The translations under genes and the position numbers were made by a program. Positions 13,451 through 22,383 of a stretch of 64,000 nt of DNA are shown piece by piece. This stretch comes from Micromonospora peucetia (GTDB lineage Bacteria > Actinomycetota > Actinomycetes > Mycobacteriales > Micromonosporaceae), in NCBI RefSeq assembly GCF_900091625.1, contig NZ_FMIC01000002.1, positions 5,704,001-5,768,000 on the forward strand, in the 5' to 3' direction. Under the pieces are notes generated by a model. It was given only the letters and a program-made list of their open reading frames with translations, made no database searches and had not been told where the DNA came from. Numbering within the stretch: the first letter of the stretch is position 1; every line of letters begins with the position of its first letter.

Positions 13451-14416
13451 GTGCCTCCCCCTCCCACCGTCGACGCGCCACCGGGCGACCGCTCCCTGAC
13501 TACCGAATCCACCCGCTCCACCGCCCGAAAAGTGCGGCGCGCACGCTTCGGCGAGCACGGTCTCGCGTGGCTGATGCTGTTGCCCTCGGTGGCGGTCTTC
13601 GCCCTGTTCGTGTTCTGGCCGCTCGGACGGACCCTCTACCTGTCCGTGCACGGCAACGACATCTTCGGCGCCGCGTCCGAGTACGTCGGCGGGGCGCACT
13701 ACCGGGACATGCTGTCCGGGGAGTTCGGCAAGGTGCTGGCCACGACGGCGCTGTTCACGCTGTTCTCGGTGGTGCCGGCCGTCCTGGGCGCGCTCTTCGT
13801 GGTGCTGCTGCTGGAGGCGCGCATCCGCGGGGTACGGGTGCTGCGCACCGCGTTCGCACTGCCGTTCGCGTTCTCGGTGGCGACCGCGTCGGTCATCTTC
13901 GCCGTCATCTACAACCCGGCGATCGGGGTGGCGAACGGCCTGCTCGGGTCCGTCGGGATCGACCGGGTCAACTGGCTCACCGACCCGTCGATCGCGCTGA
14001 TCGCCGTCTGTGCCGCGACGGTGTGGATGAACTTCGGCTACAACATCCTCGTGCTCTCCGCCGGAGTCTCCGCCATCTCGCCCGAGGTGGTCGAGGCGGC
14101 GCGGCTGGACGGCGCGACCGGCTGGCGGCTGGCGACACGGATCACCGTGCCGTTGCTCTCCCCGCAACTGTTCTTCCTTGTCGTGGTGTCCACGATCCAC
14201 GCGTTGCAGAGCTTCGGGCAGATCCACATCCTGACCAAGGGCGGGCCGGACCAGGCCACCACGACGCTGGTCTACTCGATCTACGAGAAGGCCTTCGCCT
14301 TCGGTTCCTCCGACTTCGGCGCGGCCAGCGCGCAGGCCGTCGTGCTGCTGGTCATCATGCTCGGCTGCACGGCCGTCCAATTCGGCATCCTCGAACGGCG
14401 GGTCCACTACCGATGA
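13451..14416 (+). CDS. carbohydrate ABC transporter permease, MalF/UgpA type
   Basis: 321 residues, six membrane helices beginning at WLMLLPSVAVFALFVFWPLG. The cytoplasmic EAA loop EAARLDGATGWRLATRITVPLLSP, which docks on the ATPase, is intact. It is the first gene of a three-gene sugar-uptake operon and its stop overlaps the next start by four bases. The start is a GTG at 13451 with a weak upstream site. The hydrophilic N-tail of about 40 residues is usual for this subfamily. Confidence 0.9.
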   Translation: MPPPPTVDAPPGDRSLTTESTRSTARKVRRARFGEHGLAWLMLLPSVAVFALFVFWPLGRTLYLSVHGNDIFGAASEYVGGAHYRDMLSGEFGKVLATTALFTLFSVVPAVLGALFVVLLLEARIRGVRVLRTAFALPFAFSVATASVIFAVIYNPAIGVANGLLGSVGIDRVNWLTDPSIALIAVCAATVWMNFGYNILVLSAGVSAISPEVVEAARLDGATGWRLATRITVPLLSPQLFFLVVVSTIHALQSFGQIHILTKGGPDQATTTLVYSIYEKAFAFGSSDFGAASAQAVVLLVIMLGCTAVQFGILERRVHYR

Positions 14417-15243
14417 AGAAGCTCCGCCTCGGGCAGATCGCCGTCTACGTCGTGCTCGGCCTGGCCGCGATCCCCGTCCTGTTCCCGATCTACTACGGCT
14501 TCGTCGGGGCCGTGATGGGTCCCGGCGACCTGGCGACCTACCCGCCCGCGCTGGTGCCGAGCGCACTGCACTGGCAGAACATCACCGACGTGTTCCGCTC
14601 GGTGCCGCTCGGCCGCTTCTACGCGAACTCCGCCGTCCAGGCCGGGGTCATCACGGTGGCGCAGGTCATCACCAGCATCTTCGCCGCGTACGCTTTCGCG
14701 TTCCTTCGCCTGCCCGCGAAGGCGGCGACCTTCAGTTTGTTCCTCGCCACCCTCATGGTGCCGTGGGAAGCGATCATCATTCCCAACTACCTGGCGATCT
14801 CCGACTGGGGTCTGACCCGCGGTGGGCTGACGTACCTCGGCCTCGTGCTGCCCTTCCTCGCCTCGGCCTTCGGCACGTTCCTGCTGCGTCAGGCGTTCCT
14901 GCAGTTCCCGAGCGAGCTGCGGGACGCGGCGGTCATCGACGGGTGCGGTCACTGGCGCCTGTTGTGGCGGGTCATCGTGCCGCTGTCCAAGCCGTCGATC
15001 GCGGCGGTCGGGGTCTACGTCTTCCTCTCGGCGTGGAACCAGTACTTCTGGCCGCTGATCCTGATCCGCGACTCCGAGTTCCAGACGCTTCAGATCGGTA
15101 TCTCCCAGCTCAACGATGCCGAGGCGGCGCAGCCGGGTCTCGTCCTCGCCGGCGTCGCGCTCTCCCTGCTCCCCACGCTGGCCGTCGTGATCTTCGGTCA
15201 GCGCTACATCGTCCGCGGGCTGACCGCCGGCGCGCTGCGTTGA
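14413..15243 (+). CDS. carbohydrate ABC transporter permease, MalG/UgpE type
   Basis: 276 residues with six helices. The EAA loop reads DAAVIDGCGHWRLLWRVIVPLSKP. Translation is coupled to the first permease by an ATGA overlap. Together they form the membrane pore. No ATPase gene is in the operon, which is the normal state in actinomycetes, where a shared MsiK-type ATPase powers many sugar importers. Confidence 0.9.
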   Translation: MKKLRLGQIAVYVVLGLAAIPVLFPIYYGFVGAVMGPGDLATYPPALVPSALHWQNITDVFRSVPLGRFYANSAVQAGVITVAQVITSIFAAYAFAFLRLPAKAATFSLFLATLMVPWEAIIIPNYLAISDWGLTRGGLTYLGLVLPFLASAFGTFLLRQAFLQFPSELRDAAVIDGCGHWRLLWRVIVPLSKPSIAAVGVYVFLSAWNQYFWPLILIRDSEFQTLQIGISQLNDAEAAQPGLVLAGVALSLLPTLAVVIFGQRYIVRGLTAGALR

Positions 15244-15263
15244 ACCATCGAGAAGGAGAACCA

Positions 15264-16673
15264 ATGCGTAGACCTCGGCTCCGCCGTACCGCGGCGGCGT
15301 TCGTCGCCCTGGTGGCCGCCACCGCCCTCACGGCCTGCGGCGACTCCGGGTCCGGCACCGACAGCGGCAGTGACGCGCTCGACGCGCCCGGTGCCGAGGT
15401 GCTGGAAGGTGCCACGGACAAGACCACGATCGAGTTCTGGCATGCGATGAAGGGGGCCAACGCCACCGCCGTCGACCAGCTCGTCGCCGACTTCAACGCC
15501 CAGAGCGGGGGCAAGGTCGAGGTCAAGGCGGTCTTCCAGGGAAGCTACGACGAGACGATCGCGAAGTACAAGGCCTCGGTCCAGCAGAAGAGCACGCCGG
15601 CCCTGGTCCAGATCTACGACATCGGCAGCCGCTTCATGGTCGACTCGAAGCAGGTCGTCCCGATGCACAAGTTCATCGAGAAGGACGGCTTCAACGCGGG
15701 CGACATCGAGCCGAACATCGCCAGCTACTACTCGGTCGACGGCAAGCTGTGGTCGATGCCGTTCAACTCCTCGACTCCCCTGCTGTATCTCAACAAGGAG
15801 GCGTTCGAGCGGGCCGGCCTCGACCCGACGAAGCCGCCGAAGGACCTCACCGAGATCGGCGAACTGGCGAAGAAGCTGACGGTCAAGGACGCCAGCGGCA
15901 AGACCGTCCAGTACGGCTTCAACGCCGCCATCTACGGCTGGCTGTTGGAGCAGCTACTCGCCACCGACGGCAAGGAGTACTGCGACAACAGCAACGGGCG
16001 TAAGGGCCTGGCCTCGAAGGTGCAGTTCGACCAGGAGCCGGCCGTACGCGTCGCGCAGTGGTGGACGGACCTGGTGAAGGGCGGCTACGCGACGAACACC
16101 GGCCGCAAGACCGACGACGCCCAGGCGGCCTTCAAGGCGGGTACGGTCGCCATGCACCTGGAGTCCACCAGCGTGCTGCGCGGGTACGTCGACGCCTCGA
16201 AGGGCAAGTTCACCGTGCTCACCGCCCCGTACCCGAAGGTGAGCAGCTCGTCCACCGGCGGGCCGATCATCGGTGGCGCCTCGCTGTGGGTCAACGGCGT
16301 CGGCCACAGCGCCAAGGAGAAGCGGGCCGCGTGGGAGTTCGCGAAGTTCTCCGCCGGCCCGGTCGAGCAGGCCAAGTGGCACACCAGCACCGGGTACGTG
16401 CCGATCAACGCCAAGGCGCTCGACGAGCAGATCGACAAGGACTGGATGGCGAAGTTCCCCCAGTTCCGCACCGCGGTCGACCAACTGCACGCGCTGCCAC
16501 CGTCGGTCGCGTCGGCCGGGTGCCTGCTGGGCGTGATGCCGCAGGCCCGCAAGGCGTCCGAGGACGGTCTTGAGGCGGCGATCGTCGGCAGCAAGCCGGC
16601 CGAGCAGGCCATGAAGGACGCGGCGGCGAGCGTGCAGGGCGCCATCGACAGCTACAACAAGTCGGTCAGCTGA
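15264..16673 (+). CDS. extracellular sugar-binding lipoprotein of the ABC importer
   Basis: 469 residues. A lipoprotein signal peptide ends in ALTACGDSG (Cys as lipidation site), followed by a Ser/Gly/Asp linker. The mature part has the family 1 solute-binding pattern (TIEFWHAMKGANATAVDQLVADFNAQ, PFNSSTPLLYLNKEAFERAGLDP), as in glycerol-3-phosphate and oligosaccharide binders of UgpB type. A good ribosome site (AGAAGGAGAA) precedes the ATG. The ligand cannot be read from sequence; no glycosidase is linked to guide it. Confidence 0.9.
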   Translation: MRRPRLRRTAAAFVALVAATALTACGDSGSGTDSGSDALDAPGAEVLEGATDKTTIEFWHAMKGANATAVDQLVADFNAQSGGKVEVKAVFQGSYDETIAKYKASVQQKSTPALVQIYDIGSRFMVDSKQVVPMHKFIEKDGFNAGDIEPNIASYYSVDGKLWSMPFNSSTPLLYLNKEAFERAGLDPTKPPKDLTEIGELAKKLTVKDASGKTVQYGFNAAIYGWLLEQLLATDGKEYCDNSNGRKGLASKVQFDQEPAVRVAQWWTDLVKGGYATNTGRKTDDAQAAFKAGTVAMHLESTSVLRGYVDASKGKFTVLTAPYPKVSSSSTGGPIIGGASLWVNGVGHSAKEKRAAWEFAKFSAGPVEQAKWHTSTGYVPINAKALDEQIDKDWMAKFPQFRTAVDQLHALPPSVASAGCLLGVMPQARKASEDGLEAAIVGSKPAEQAMKDAAASVQGAIDSYNKSVS

Positions 16674-16689
16674 CGCCTGCCGTCAGCGC

Positions 16690-16730
16690 CGGTGCAGGGC
16701 CAGCCCCCGTCGAGGGCTGGCCCTGCACCG
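16690..16730. terminator. bidirectional terminator hairpin
   Basis: A 17-base perfect stem (16690-16706 with 16714-16730, arm CGGTGCAGGGCCAGCCC) lies between the convergent ABC operon and the esterase gene. Confidence 0.8.
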
Positions 16731-16768
16731 TCACGACGTCGCCCCACGGGCCGACCCGGCGCTGCCGG

Positions 16769-18295
16769 TCAGAGTCCGTCCCAGAAGGTCAACCGGTGCG
16801 CGGCGGTCCGGTCGAAGCGGCCCACCCGGTCGAGGTCCAGGCCCTGGACGTACGGGTGGTGCCGCCAGGACGGCAGGCCGTGGCCGTTGGGGTTGCCCGT
16901 GGCGGCGAACCGCGCCCAGTAGCCGATCATCAGATCGCCGAGCCGACGCTGCCGGTCGGTCAGCGGAGCGGACTCCCACGACGGGTCGAACAGGAACGGC
17001 AGCTCCGAGCCGTGCGAGGCCAGGGGCCGCACCTGGTCGTCGGGGTACGGGAACAGCGGCGGCGCCGTCCGGTCGAGGAACTCGTAGGAGTAGACCGGCA
17101 CGTGCCTGGCCAGCAGGTCGTCGGTGTCCCGCGCCGACCGCGCCCAGTCCTGGTCGCTCATCAAGGCGGCGGCGGCCTGGGTGGGCACGTCGCCGGGCGG
17201 GTAAGCGGCCAGGACGGCCGGTGCCCGGTCCCCGAAGATCTGGGTGACGCCATCGACGTACTGCGCGGCGGTGAGCTTCGGGTACACCAGCGACGCGAAC
17301 ATGGTGCCCTCGTCGCGGGTGATGCCGGACAGGACCGGCACCCGGTGGAAGCGGCCCTCGGCGAACACCTTCGCCGGGTCCTCCGGCAGCACGACGTTGC
17401 CGTATCCGGGCAGGGGCAGTGCGGGCTGTGCGAGGAGTTCCGACACCGACTTGCCCCTGAGGCAGGAGACGTCGGGGCAGGTGAGCTGGTCGGCGACCAG
17501 TTGCCCGTGCCCCGCGTGGGCCGAGGCGGGGACCCAGAGTGGCACGTCCATGACCTTCGGCAGGTCGTCCTGGCCCCAACAGGGGGAACTCTGGGTGATC
17601 GCGCGGTGGAACAGGCCGGCCGCGGCCGGGGAGGCGAGCTGGGCGCACACCGAGTGCGAGCCCGCCGATTCGCCGGCCAGGGTGACGTTGCCCGGATCAC
17701 CGCCGAACGCGGCGGCGTTGCGTCGTACCCACCGCAGCGCCGCCTGCTGGTCCTCCACGCCGAACGCGCCGGCGTCCGGCAGCCCCGGGTGGCCGAAGAA
17801 GCCGAAGATCCCCAACCGGTAGTTGAGGGTGACCACGACGACGTCGCCTCGGGTGGCGAGACGGGTGACGTCGTAGTCGCTGCCGGCGCCCTTCGTCAGG
17901 CTGCCGCCGTGCAGCCAGACCAGCACCGGCTTGGGACGGCGGGGTGCGGCGTCGCGTGGAGCGGTCACGTTGAGGTAGAGGCAGTCCTCGCTGTCGCTGG
18001 CCGGCAGGCCCCAGATGTCGGCCGTCTGGGCGCACCGGTCGCCGGGCCGCGTCGCATCGCGGACGCCGGCCCACGGCTCGACGGCTTGCGGGGAGCGCCA
18101 GCGCAGTTCGCCGACAGGTGCGGCGGCATAGGGAATGCCCTGGAAGACCCGGTGGTCGCCGCGTACCGTGCCGGCTATCCAGCCGGTGTCGGTGCGCACC
18201 GTGCGGGGCGTGGCGGGCGTGGCGGGCGTGGCGGCGGCCGGCGCGGGCAGCGCCAGGAGCGCGACGACGGTCACGATGGTCGTCAGGATTCGCAT
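16769..18295 (-). CDS. secreted type B carboxylesterase/lipase
   Basis: 508 residues with a Sec signal peptide (ILTTIVTVVALLALPAPAAA), then the carboxylesterase type B fold. Landmarks are GIPYAAAPVGELRW near the N-terminus, EDCLYLNV, the oxyanion loop WLHGGSLTKGAG, and the nucleophile elbow GESAGS with the catalytic serine at about 210. The length is normal. It hydrolyses carboxylic esters outside the cell; the substrate range is open. It stands alone, convergent with the ABC operon. Confidence 0.9.
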   Translation of the reverse strand: MRILTTIVTVVALLALPAPAAATPATPATPRTVRTDTGWIAGTVRGDHRVFQGIPYAAAPVGELRWRSPQAVEPWAGVRDATRPGDRCAQTADIWGLPASDSEDCLYLNVTAPRDAAPRRPKPVLVWLHGGSLTKGAGSDYDVTRLATRGDVVVVTLNYRLGIFGFFGHPGLPDAGAFGVEDQQAALRWVRRNAAAFGGDPGNVTLAGESAGSHSVCAQLASPAAAGLFHRAITQSSPCWGQDDLPKVMDVPLWVPASAHAGHGQLVADQLTCPDVSCLRGKSVSELLAQPALPLPGYGNVVLPEDPAKVFAEGRFHRVPVLSGITRDEGTMFASLVYPKLTAAQYVDGVTQIFGDRAPAVLAAYPPGDVPTQAAAALMSDQDWARSARDTDDLLARHVPVYSYEFLDRTAPPLFPYPDDQVRPLASHGSELPFLFDPSWESAPLTDRQRRLGDLMIGYWARFAATGNPNGHGLPSWRHHPYVQGLDLDRVGRFDRTAAHRLTFWDGL

Positions 18296-18517
18296 CCGTC
18301 CACGGTTCCATCCGGCGACGGCGCCCGCTAAGAGGTTTCCTACCCATCAGGGGTGGACCTACCTCCACCCCTGACGCGTCGACCGCGACCACCCTCCGTC
18401 GGTGTCTCTGCCCTTCCGTCACCCCCGCTGCGACAGGACAGTACGCAGCGCTACCGGTTGATAGCGTCACCGTGATCACGGTGACCGTCAGCGGGTGATG
18501 TCCCATGGGGAGGCGGA

Positions 18518-18922
18518 ATGTGGGCGGACGCGGCCGCGCTGGACGCGGCGGCACGCCGAGTCGACGACTGGGAAGCGGCCTTCGCCGACCGGGCGCGGCG
18601 CACGCGATCGCTCACGTCGCGGATCCAGGCGCTGACCGGCACCGCACGCAGCCCGGACCGGATGGTCGAGGCCACCGTCGACTCGTCCGGCCAACTGGTC
18701 GCCCTGCGGCTGGACGAACGAACCCGGCAGCACTCCGCCACACACACGTCCGAGCAGATCGTGGCGACCGCCCGGGCCGAGCGTTTCCACGTCTCCGAGC
18801 TACGTGACGGGCAGCCGTACCCGACCACCCGTCACGAGGTCGACGCCTTCGAAGATCGGGCCTATGCACATGAGGAACGATGGTGGACGGACCACCCGGT
18901 CAGGCCGGAGAGAGCCCTCTGA
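18518..18922 (+). CDS. YbaB/EbfC-type protein with replaced C-terminus (remnant toxin module)
   Basis: 134 residues. Residues 1-~90 (MWADAAALDAAARRVDDWEA ... DSSGQLVALRLDERTRQHSA) closely match the protein at 29133-29534 and have the coiled-coil plus beta pattern of YbaB/EbfC proteins, which open many actinobacterial type VII toxin operons. After residue ~90 the tail diverges (VSELRDGQPYPTTRHEVDAFEDRAY...), where the other copy continues in helices. The upstream region also keeps the block ACCG(G/A)TTGATA shared with the second copy. The tail may belong to a lost toxin or immunity gene joined by deletion. Its stop overlaps the next start. Confidence 0.7.
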   Translation: MWADAAALDAAARRVDDWEAAFADRARRTRSLTSRIQALTGTARSPDRMVEATVDSSGQLVALRLDERTRQHSATHTSEQIVATARAERFHVSELRDGQPYPTTRHEVDAFEDRAYAHEERWWTDHPVRPERAL

Positions 18923-19206
18923 TGGCCACATTCGATGAATGGCTGGAGGCCTTCGACGCGGCATACCAAACCCTGCCTGAAGCACCAGGTCTCGCCTGCC
19001 CGAACTGCGGGCACCGAACGCTACGACTCGTGTTCACAGCGCGACCCTCGACTGACCACGGCTACGCATCGTTCTGGTGCGACACCTGCCTGGAAGGAAT
19101 CTACGTCTCGCGGACATTCATTCCTGGTGGGGTCACGGCCCGCGCTGCGGACGACCCGGCGGCGGAGCGCAACCACGATATTCCCAACTATCGCCTTGTG
19201 ACGTAA
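18922..19206 (+). CDS. small zinc-ribbon protein, probable orphan immunity protein
   Basis: 94 residues with two CxxC pairs (CPNCG at 26-30, CDTC at 53-56) separated by 23 residues, a treble-clef or zinc-ribbon arrangement. It starts with ATG overlapping the TGA of the YbaB-type gene (TGATG). Position and size match an immunity gene left behind after its toxin was lost. No named family is recognised; the role is inference. Confidence 0.6.
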   Translation: MATFDEWLEAFDAAYQTLPEAPGLACPNCGHRTLRLVFTARPSTDHGYASFWCDTCLEGIYVSRTFIPGGVTARAADDPAAERNHDIPNYRLVT

Positions 19207-19234
19207 CGGTTGCATCGACGCTGAACCGCCTGGA

Positions 19235-21226
19235 CTAATCGAGCAATCTGCGTGTGGTCTTCGCGATGTTGGTAAGCCTCTCGTCGGCGCGGTTGCGTCG
19301 ATGTTTCACCCATTCCTTGCCCTCGGCAGCGACACCTTCGAGGACGTGCAGGGTGTGACTGAGCCCGGCGGCGTCCAGCGACAGTTCAGCGATCTTCGTT
19401 GGATTCTCGTCGTCCTGAAGCGACTCGTTGTCAGGTGCACTCACAAGGATGGAGATGGGGTTTCCGTTGAACAGTGTCAGCTCGAAGGTCTGCTGCTGGG
19501 TGGCGATGCCGTCGATCCGGACGGCGGCGACGGCGTCGAAGCGGTAGTTGAGCCGCTGGTTGGTGCGGGGCGTGGCGGTTTCGAAGTCGAGATCGATGCT
19601 GGCCTGCCGGACACCATCGTCGGTGAGCAGGAAAAGCAGCAGGCGATACCGGGAATACCGCCACGGCCCCTGCGGATACCGAGCCCTTTTGCAGCTTGGC
19701 GCTGGTGCCTCGATAAAGGCGTGTGCGATCACGTGGCTGGGATGGAGCCGGTACTGCTGCATGGCCTGGTCGACCAGGACCTTGCGGTCACCTTCCAACC
19801 AGGCAGCCATTTCGGTGTCCGACGGCTTGTCGGACAGCTTCTGACACCACCGGTGGTAGGCGGCCCAGCGGGCCGTTTCCTTTTCGTCTCGTTCCGCCTG
19901 GTCATCGACGACCCTGCGCCGCTCGGCGACGATCCGAAACGACGAGCGCACCGCCGGCACCGCGGACGCCACGGCGAGCACGAGCCAACCTGCGCCGGAC
20001 AGCCCGGCCCCGGCCATGACGGCAGGGACGACCCAGAGGTTCCCAACGGCGAGGAGAGCCAGGCCACCGATATGAAGAATCCTGGTCCGGGCCGGGACGG
20101 ACAACTGCTCGCGATACGCCGTCAGCGTGTCTCGCTCCCACTGCCCTCGCACATCGCTCACCAGATGCCGGACAAGCCAGGCGATCCGGTCGGCCTTGAT
20201 GCCTTGTTCCCGGTAGAGCTCGGCCACCTCGTCACGGAGGTGCCGCCGGATCCCCGCCGTCTGAGTGAGCCAGTAGGTTCGGTCGGTTCCTTGGGGGACG
20301 TACAGGCCGAAGTAGCGCTCGAAGAGCCGGTCCACCTTGCGGGCGTAGCCACCCGCTGGTGCCTCCCTTCCACGCTGGCGGGGCGCGCGGATCTGCGCCT
20401 CCTTAGCGCGGAGACGCGTCCTGCGGTAATACCGATCCGATCCGCCCGCACAGAACGCGGCCAGCCCCGTCAGCCCGGCGAGCAGGCCAAGGAGCGGATC
20501 GAACGCCCCACGAGCCACCACGAGCATGGTCAGCTGCACCGTGGCGAGGGTAAACACGGCCGTGCCCACGCCAGCACAGAGCCAGTCACGGAAGGCGATG
20601 ACGGCGGGCCGCACCGGCAGCGTCCGCGGCTTCGCGGGTACGGGATGGAAGAACTTCCAGACTCGTGTGAACCGTTCGCCCGCCGTGCGCTGGAAGTCCG
20701 CGAGAGCGACGGACTTCCGCCACATCTCATCCTGCACCGCGCCCTCAAGCAGCGCCTCGAGGTGGCCGTAGATGTCGTCGCGTTGACGCTGATCCAGCGA
20801 ATCGATTTCTTTGATCACTATCTCCGTCTCCGCTGGACGCACTGGAGCCAGGAGGCGGATGATGCTCTTCAACCCCACCACCCACTCATTGCGATCGTCG
20901 AGGTCCGGCAGGCTGGCGCAGATTACGGCGAGGCGATCCAACTCCTCGGGAGCGAGTTGGCGCAGGGTGCGTCCGCTCAGCAAGGCGATGAGCCGGTAGA
21001 ACTGGACTTCGGCGGTGACGAGCCCGCCTGCGACCGCCTTCTCGATCAGCTCGCGTGCCTGATCACGAACACGGGCATCGAGATACTTCAAAGCAAAGGT
21101 AAACTGTTCTTCGGGACTGGCGTTCGGTGGCAACCGGTAGAAGTTGATGTCGCCGTGCACCACTCCTGCCTGCACGTCGACGCGAGCGTCTCCCTTCGCG
21201 ACGTTGGTCGAGGTTGGGGCCGTCAT
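19235..21226 (-). CDS. membrane protein with N-terminal amyloid-like motif (third gene of candidate defence operon)
   Basis: 663 residues. The first 30 carry NVAKGDARVDVQAGVVHGDI, the same Q-x-G-x-(V/I)-x-G pattern found inside the preceding gene's product. A helical cytosolic part (40-200) is followed by a membrane hairpin (about 215-262, LCAGVGTAVFTLATVQLTML then LLGLLAGLTGLAAFCAGG), a charged segment, and a second pair of helices (about 375-420, LALLAVGNLWVVPAVMAG). A soluble domain of ~200 residues closes it. It overlaps the upstream gene by four bases. The layout (short signalling motif plus membrane segment) fits a pore-forming or membrane-disrupting effector triggered by the PNP-like partner. 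No known family is recognised. Confidence 0.7.
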   Translation of the reverse strand: MTAPTSTNVAKGDARVDVQAGVVHGDINFYRLPPNASPEEQFTFALKYLDARVRDQARELIEKAVAGGLVTAEVQFYRLIALLSGRTLRQLAPEELDRLAVICASLPDLDDRNEWVVGLKSIIRLLAPVRPAETEIVIKEIDSLDQRQRDDIYGHLEALLEGAVQDEMWRKSVALADFQRTAGERFTRVWKFFHPVPAKPRTLPVRPAVIAFRDWLCAGVGTAVFTLATVQLTMLVVARGAFDPLLGLLAGLTGLAAFCAGGSDRYYRRTRLRAKEAQIRAPRQRGREAPAGGYARKVDRLFERYFGLYVPQGTDRTYWLTQTAGIRRHLRDEVAELYREQGIKADRIAWLVRHLVSDVRGQWERDTLTAYREQLSVPARTRILHIGGLALLAVGNLWVVPAVMAGAGLSGAGWLVLAVASAVPAVRSSFRIVAERRRVVDDQAERDEKETARWAAYHRWCQKLSDKPSDTEMAAWLEGDRKVLVDQAMQQYRLHPSHVIAHAFIEAPAPSCKRARYPQGPWRYSRYRLLLFLLTDDGVRQASIDLDFETATPRTNQRLNYRFDAVAAVRIDGIATQQQTFELTLFNGNPISILVSAPDNESLQDDENPTKIAELSLDAAGLSHTLHVLEGVAAEGKEWVKHRRNRADERLTNIAKTTRRLLD

Positions 21227-22383
21227 GACATGCCCCGTACCACGGCGATGATCGCCGCAAGCCGGGCCGCAAGCTCAGTCACGTCGGCGACCAGGCCCCG
21301 CAGCCGCTTGAGCGCGACCATCAGGCCGCTCCTCTTCTCGGGCATACCCGCAGAGGCGCATTCCGTTGCCGCATCCAGTTCCGATTCGGCAGCGGCGTAG
21401 GTTTCTTGATCCAACTGTCCGTCGAGGTGGGCCTGCTTGAGATGGGTTCGTAGGTCCGCGATGCTGGCGGCCAAGTCGATTGGCCGCTCGGTGCCAGCGC
21501 CGACGGTGACGTTGCCGTAGATCTGCCCAGCCTGCACTCCGACTTGAGCATTCCCGGAGGCGGTGTTGCGGTTACTCATGGACATCGTGGGGCTCCCGTC
21601 CCGATCCGCCGAGCCTGATTGGCCGGTCGGACCGTCGATGAACAGTTCTTGCGCCAGAGCAGTCGCGAAAGCGGCCGCGTGACTTGCCGCCTTCGGCTGC
21701 CAGTTCTGCCCGTCGCTGGCGACCTTGGTGCCGTCGGCGTGGTCGCTGATGCCACGGATGACCACCACGGGCAGCGCGCGGTTGAGGTGTCCCGCCTGGG
21801 CCACACCCGCCGCTTCCATCTCGATCGCGACGGCGTCGTTGTAGTGCTGGCGGATCCAGCGGGCCTGCTCCGACCTCCCCGAGTCCTGCACCACCTCGCC
21901 GGCGGCGATCGGCCCGAAATGGACGACGGGCGCTGCCCCCGTGGGAAGACCCCGACGCCAGGCGCTGGACCTGGCGACGTGGTGGGCCACCTGGTCGGCC
22001 TCATGCGGGATCTCCCACGCCTTGGGGCGGGCCTTCAAGCCGTCGTCCTCGCTGGTGCCACCGTGATAGGCGTAGATCTTGCTGGCCACGACAACGTCGC
22101 CGAGCCGAATGTTGGGCCACAGGCCACCGGCGACTCCCACGAACAGCAGGGCAGCCGGGGCGAACTCGGCCATCGCCCGCTCCGCGAGTACGGCAGCAGG
22201 ATGGTTGCCCTTACCGACCAGACCAAGCGCAACACTGCATCTACTATGGCCGATCCGGCCTACCTCGAATCGGGTGCCGGCGGGATGTCGACGTGGCCGC
22301 AGGCCGGTCAACCGATCGCGGACCGCTTCGTACTCAAGGTTCAGCGCCGTGAGGATCACGACAAGGCTGCTGTTCATACTCAC
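21223..22383 (-). CDS. nucleoside phosphorylase/nucleosidase-like protein with amyloid-like motif and helical C-terminus
   Basis: 386 residues. Residues 1-~248 form a PNP_UDP_1/MTAN-type domain: VVILTALNLEYEAVRDRL, FVGVAGGLWPNIRLGDVVVAS, the substrate-binding AIEMEAAGVA, and SDHAD, whose Asp is the purine-contact acid. A linker then carries GNAQVGVQAGQIYGNVTV (~277-294), echoed at the N-terminus of the next protein. The last 85 residues are helical. The GTG at 22383 is preferred: AAGGAGAC stands correctly before it and GTGA overlaps the regulator's stop. PNP_UDP domains act as sensors or effectors in fungal NLRs. Here the domain may sense or cleave a nucleoside and pass the signal by motif stacking. 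The biological role is inference. Confidence 0.75.
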   Translation of the reverse strand: MSMNSSLVVILTALNLEYEAVRDRLTGLRPRRHPAGTRFEVGRIGHSRCSVALGLVGKGNHPAAVLAERAMAEFAPAALLFVGVAGGLWPNIRLGDVVVASKIYAYHGGTSEDDGLKARPKAWEIPHEADQVAHHVARSSAWRRGLPTGAAPVVHFGPIAAGEVVQDSGRSEQARWIRQHYNDAVAIEMEAAGVAQAGHLNRALPVVVIRGISDHADGTKVASDGQNWQPKAASHAAAFATALAQELFIDGPTGQSGSADRDGSPTMSMSNRNTASGNAQVGVQAGQIYGNVTVGAGTERPIDLAASIADLRTHLKQAHLDGQLDQETYAAAESELDAATECASAGMPEKRSGLMVALKRLRGLVADVTELAARLAAIIAVVRGMS

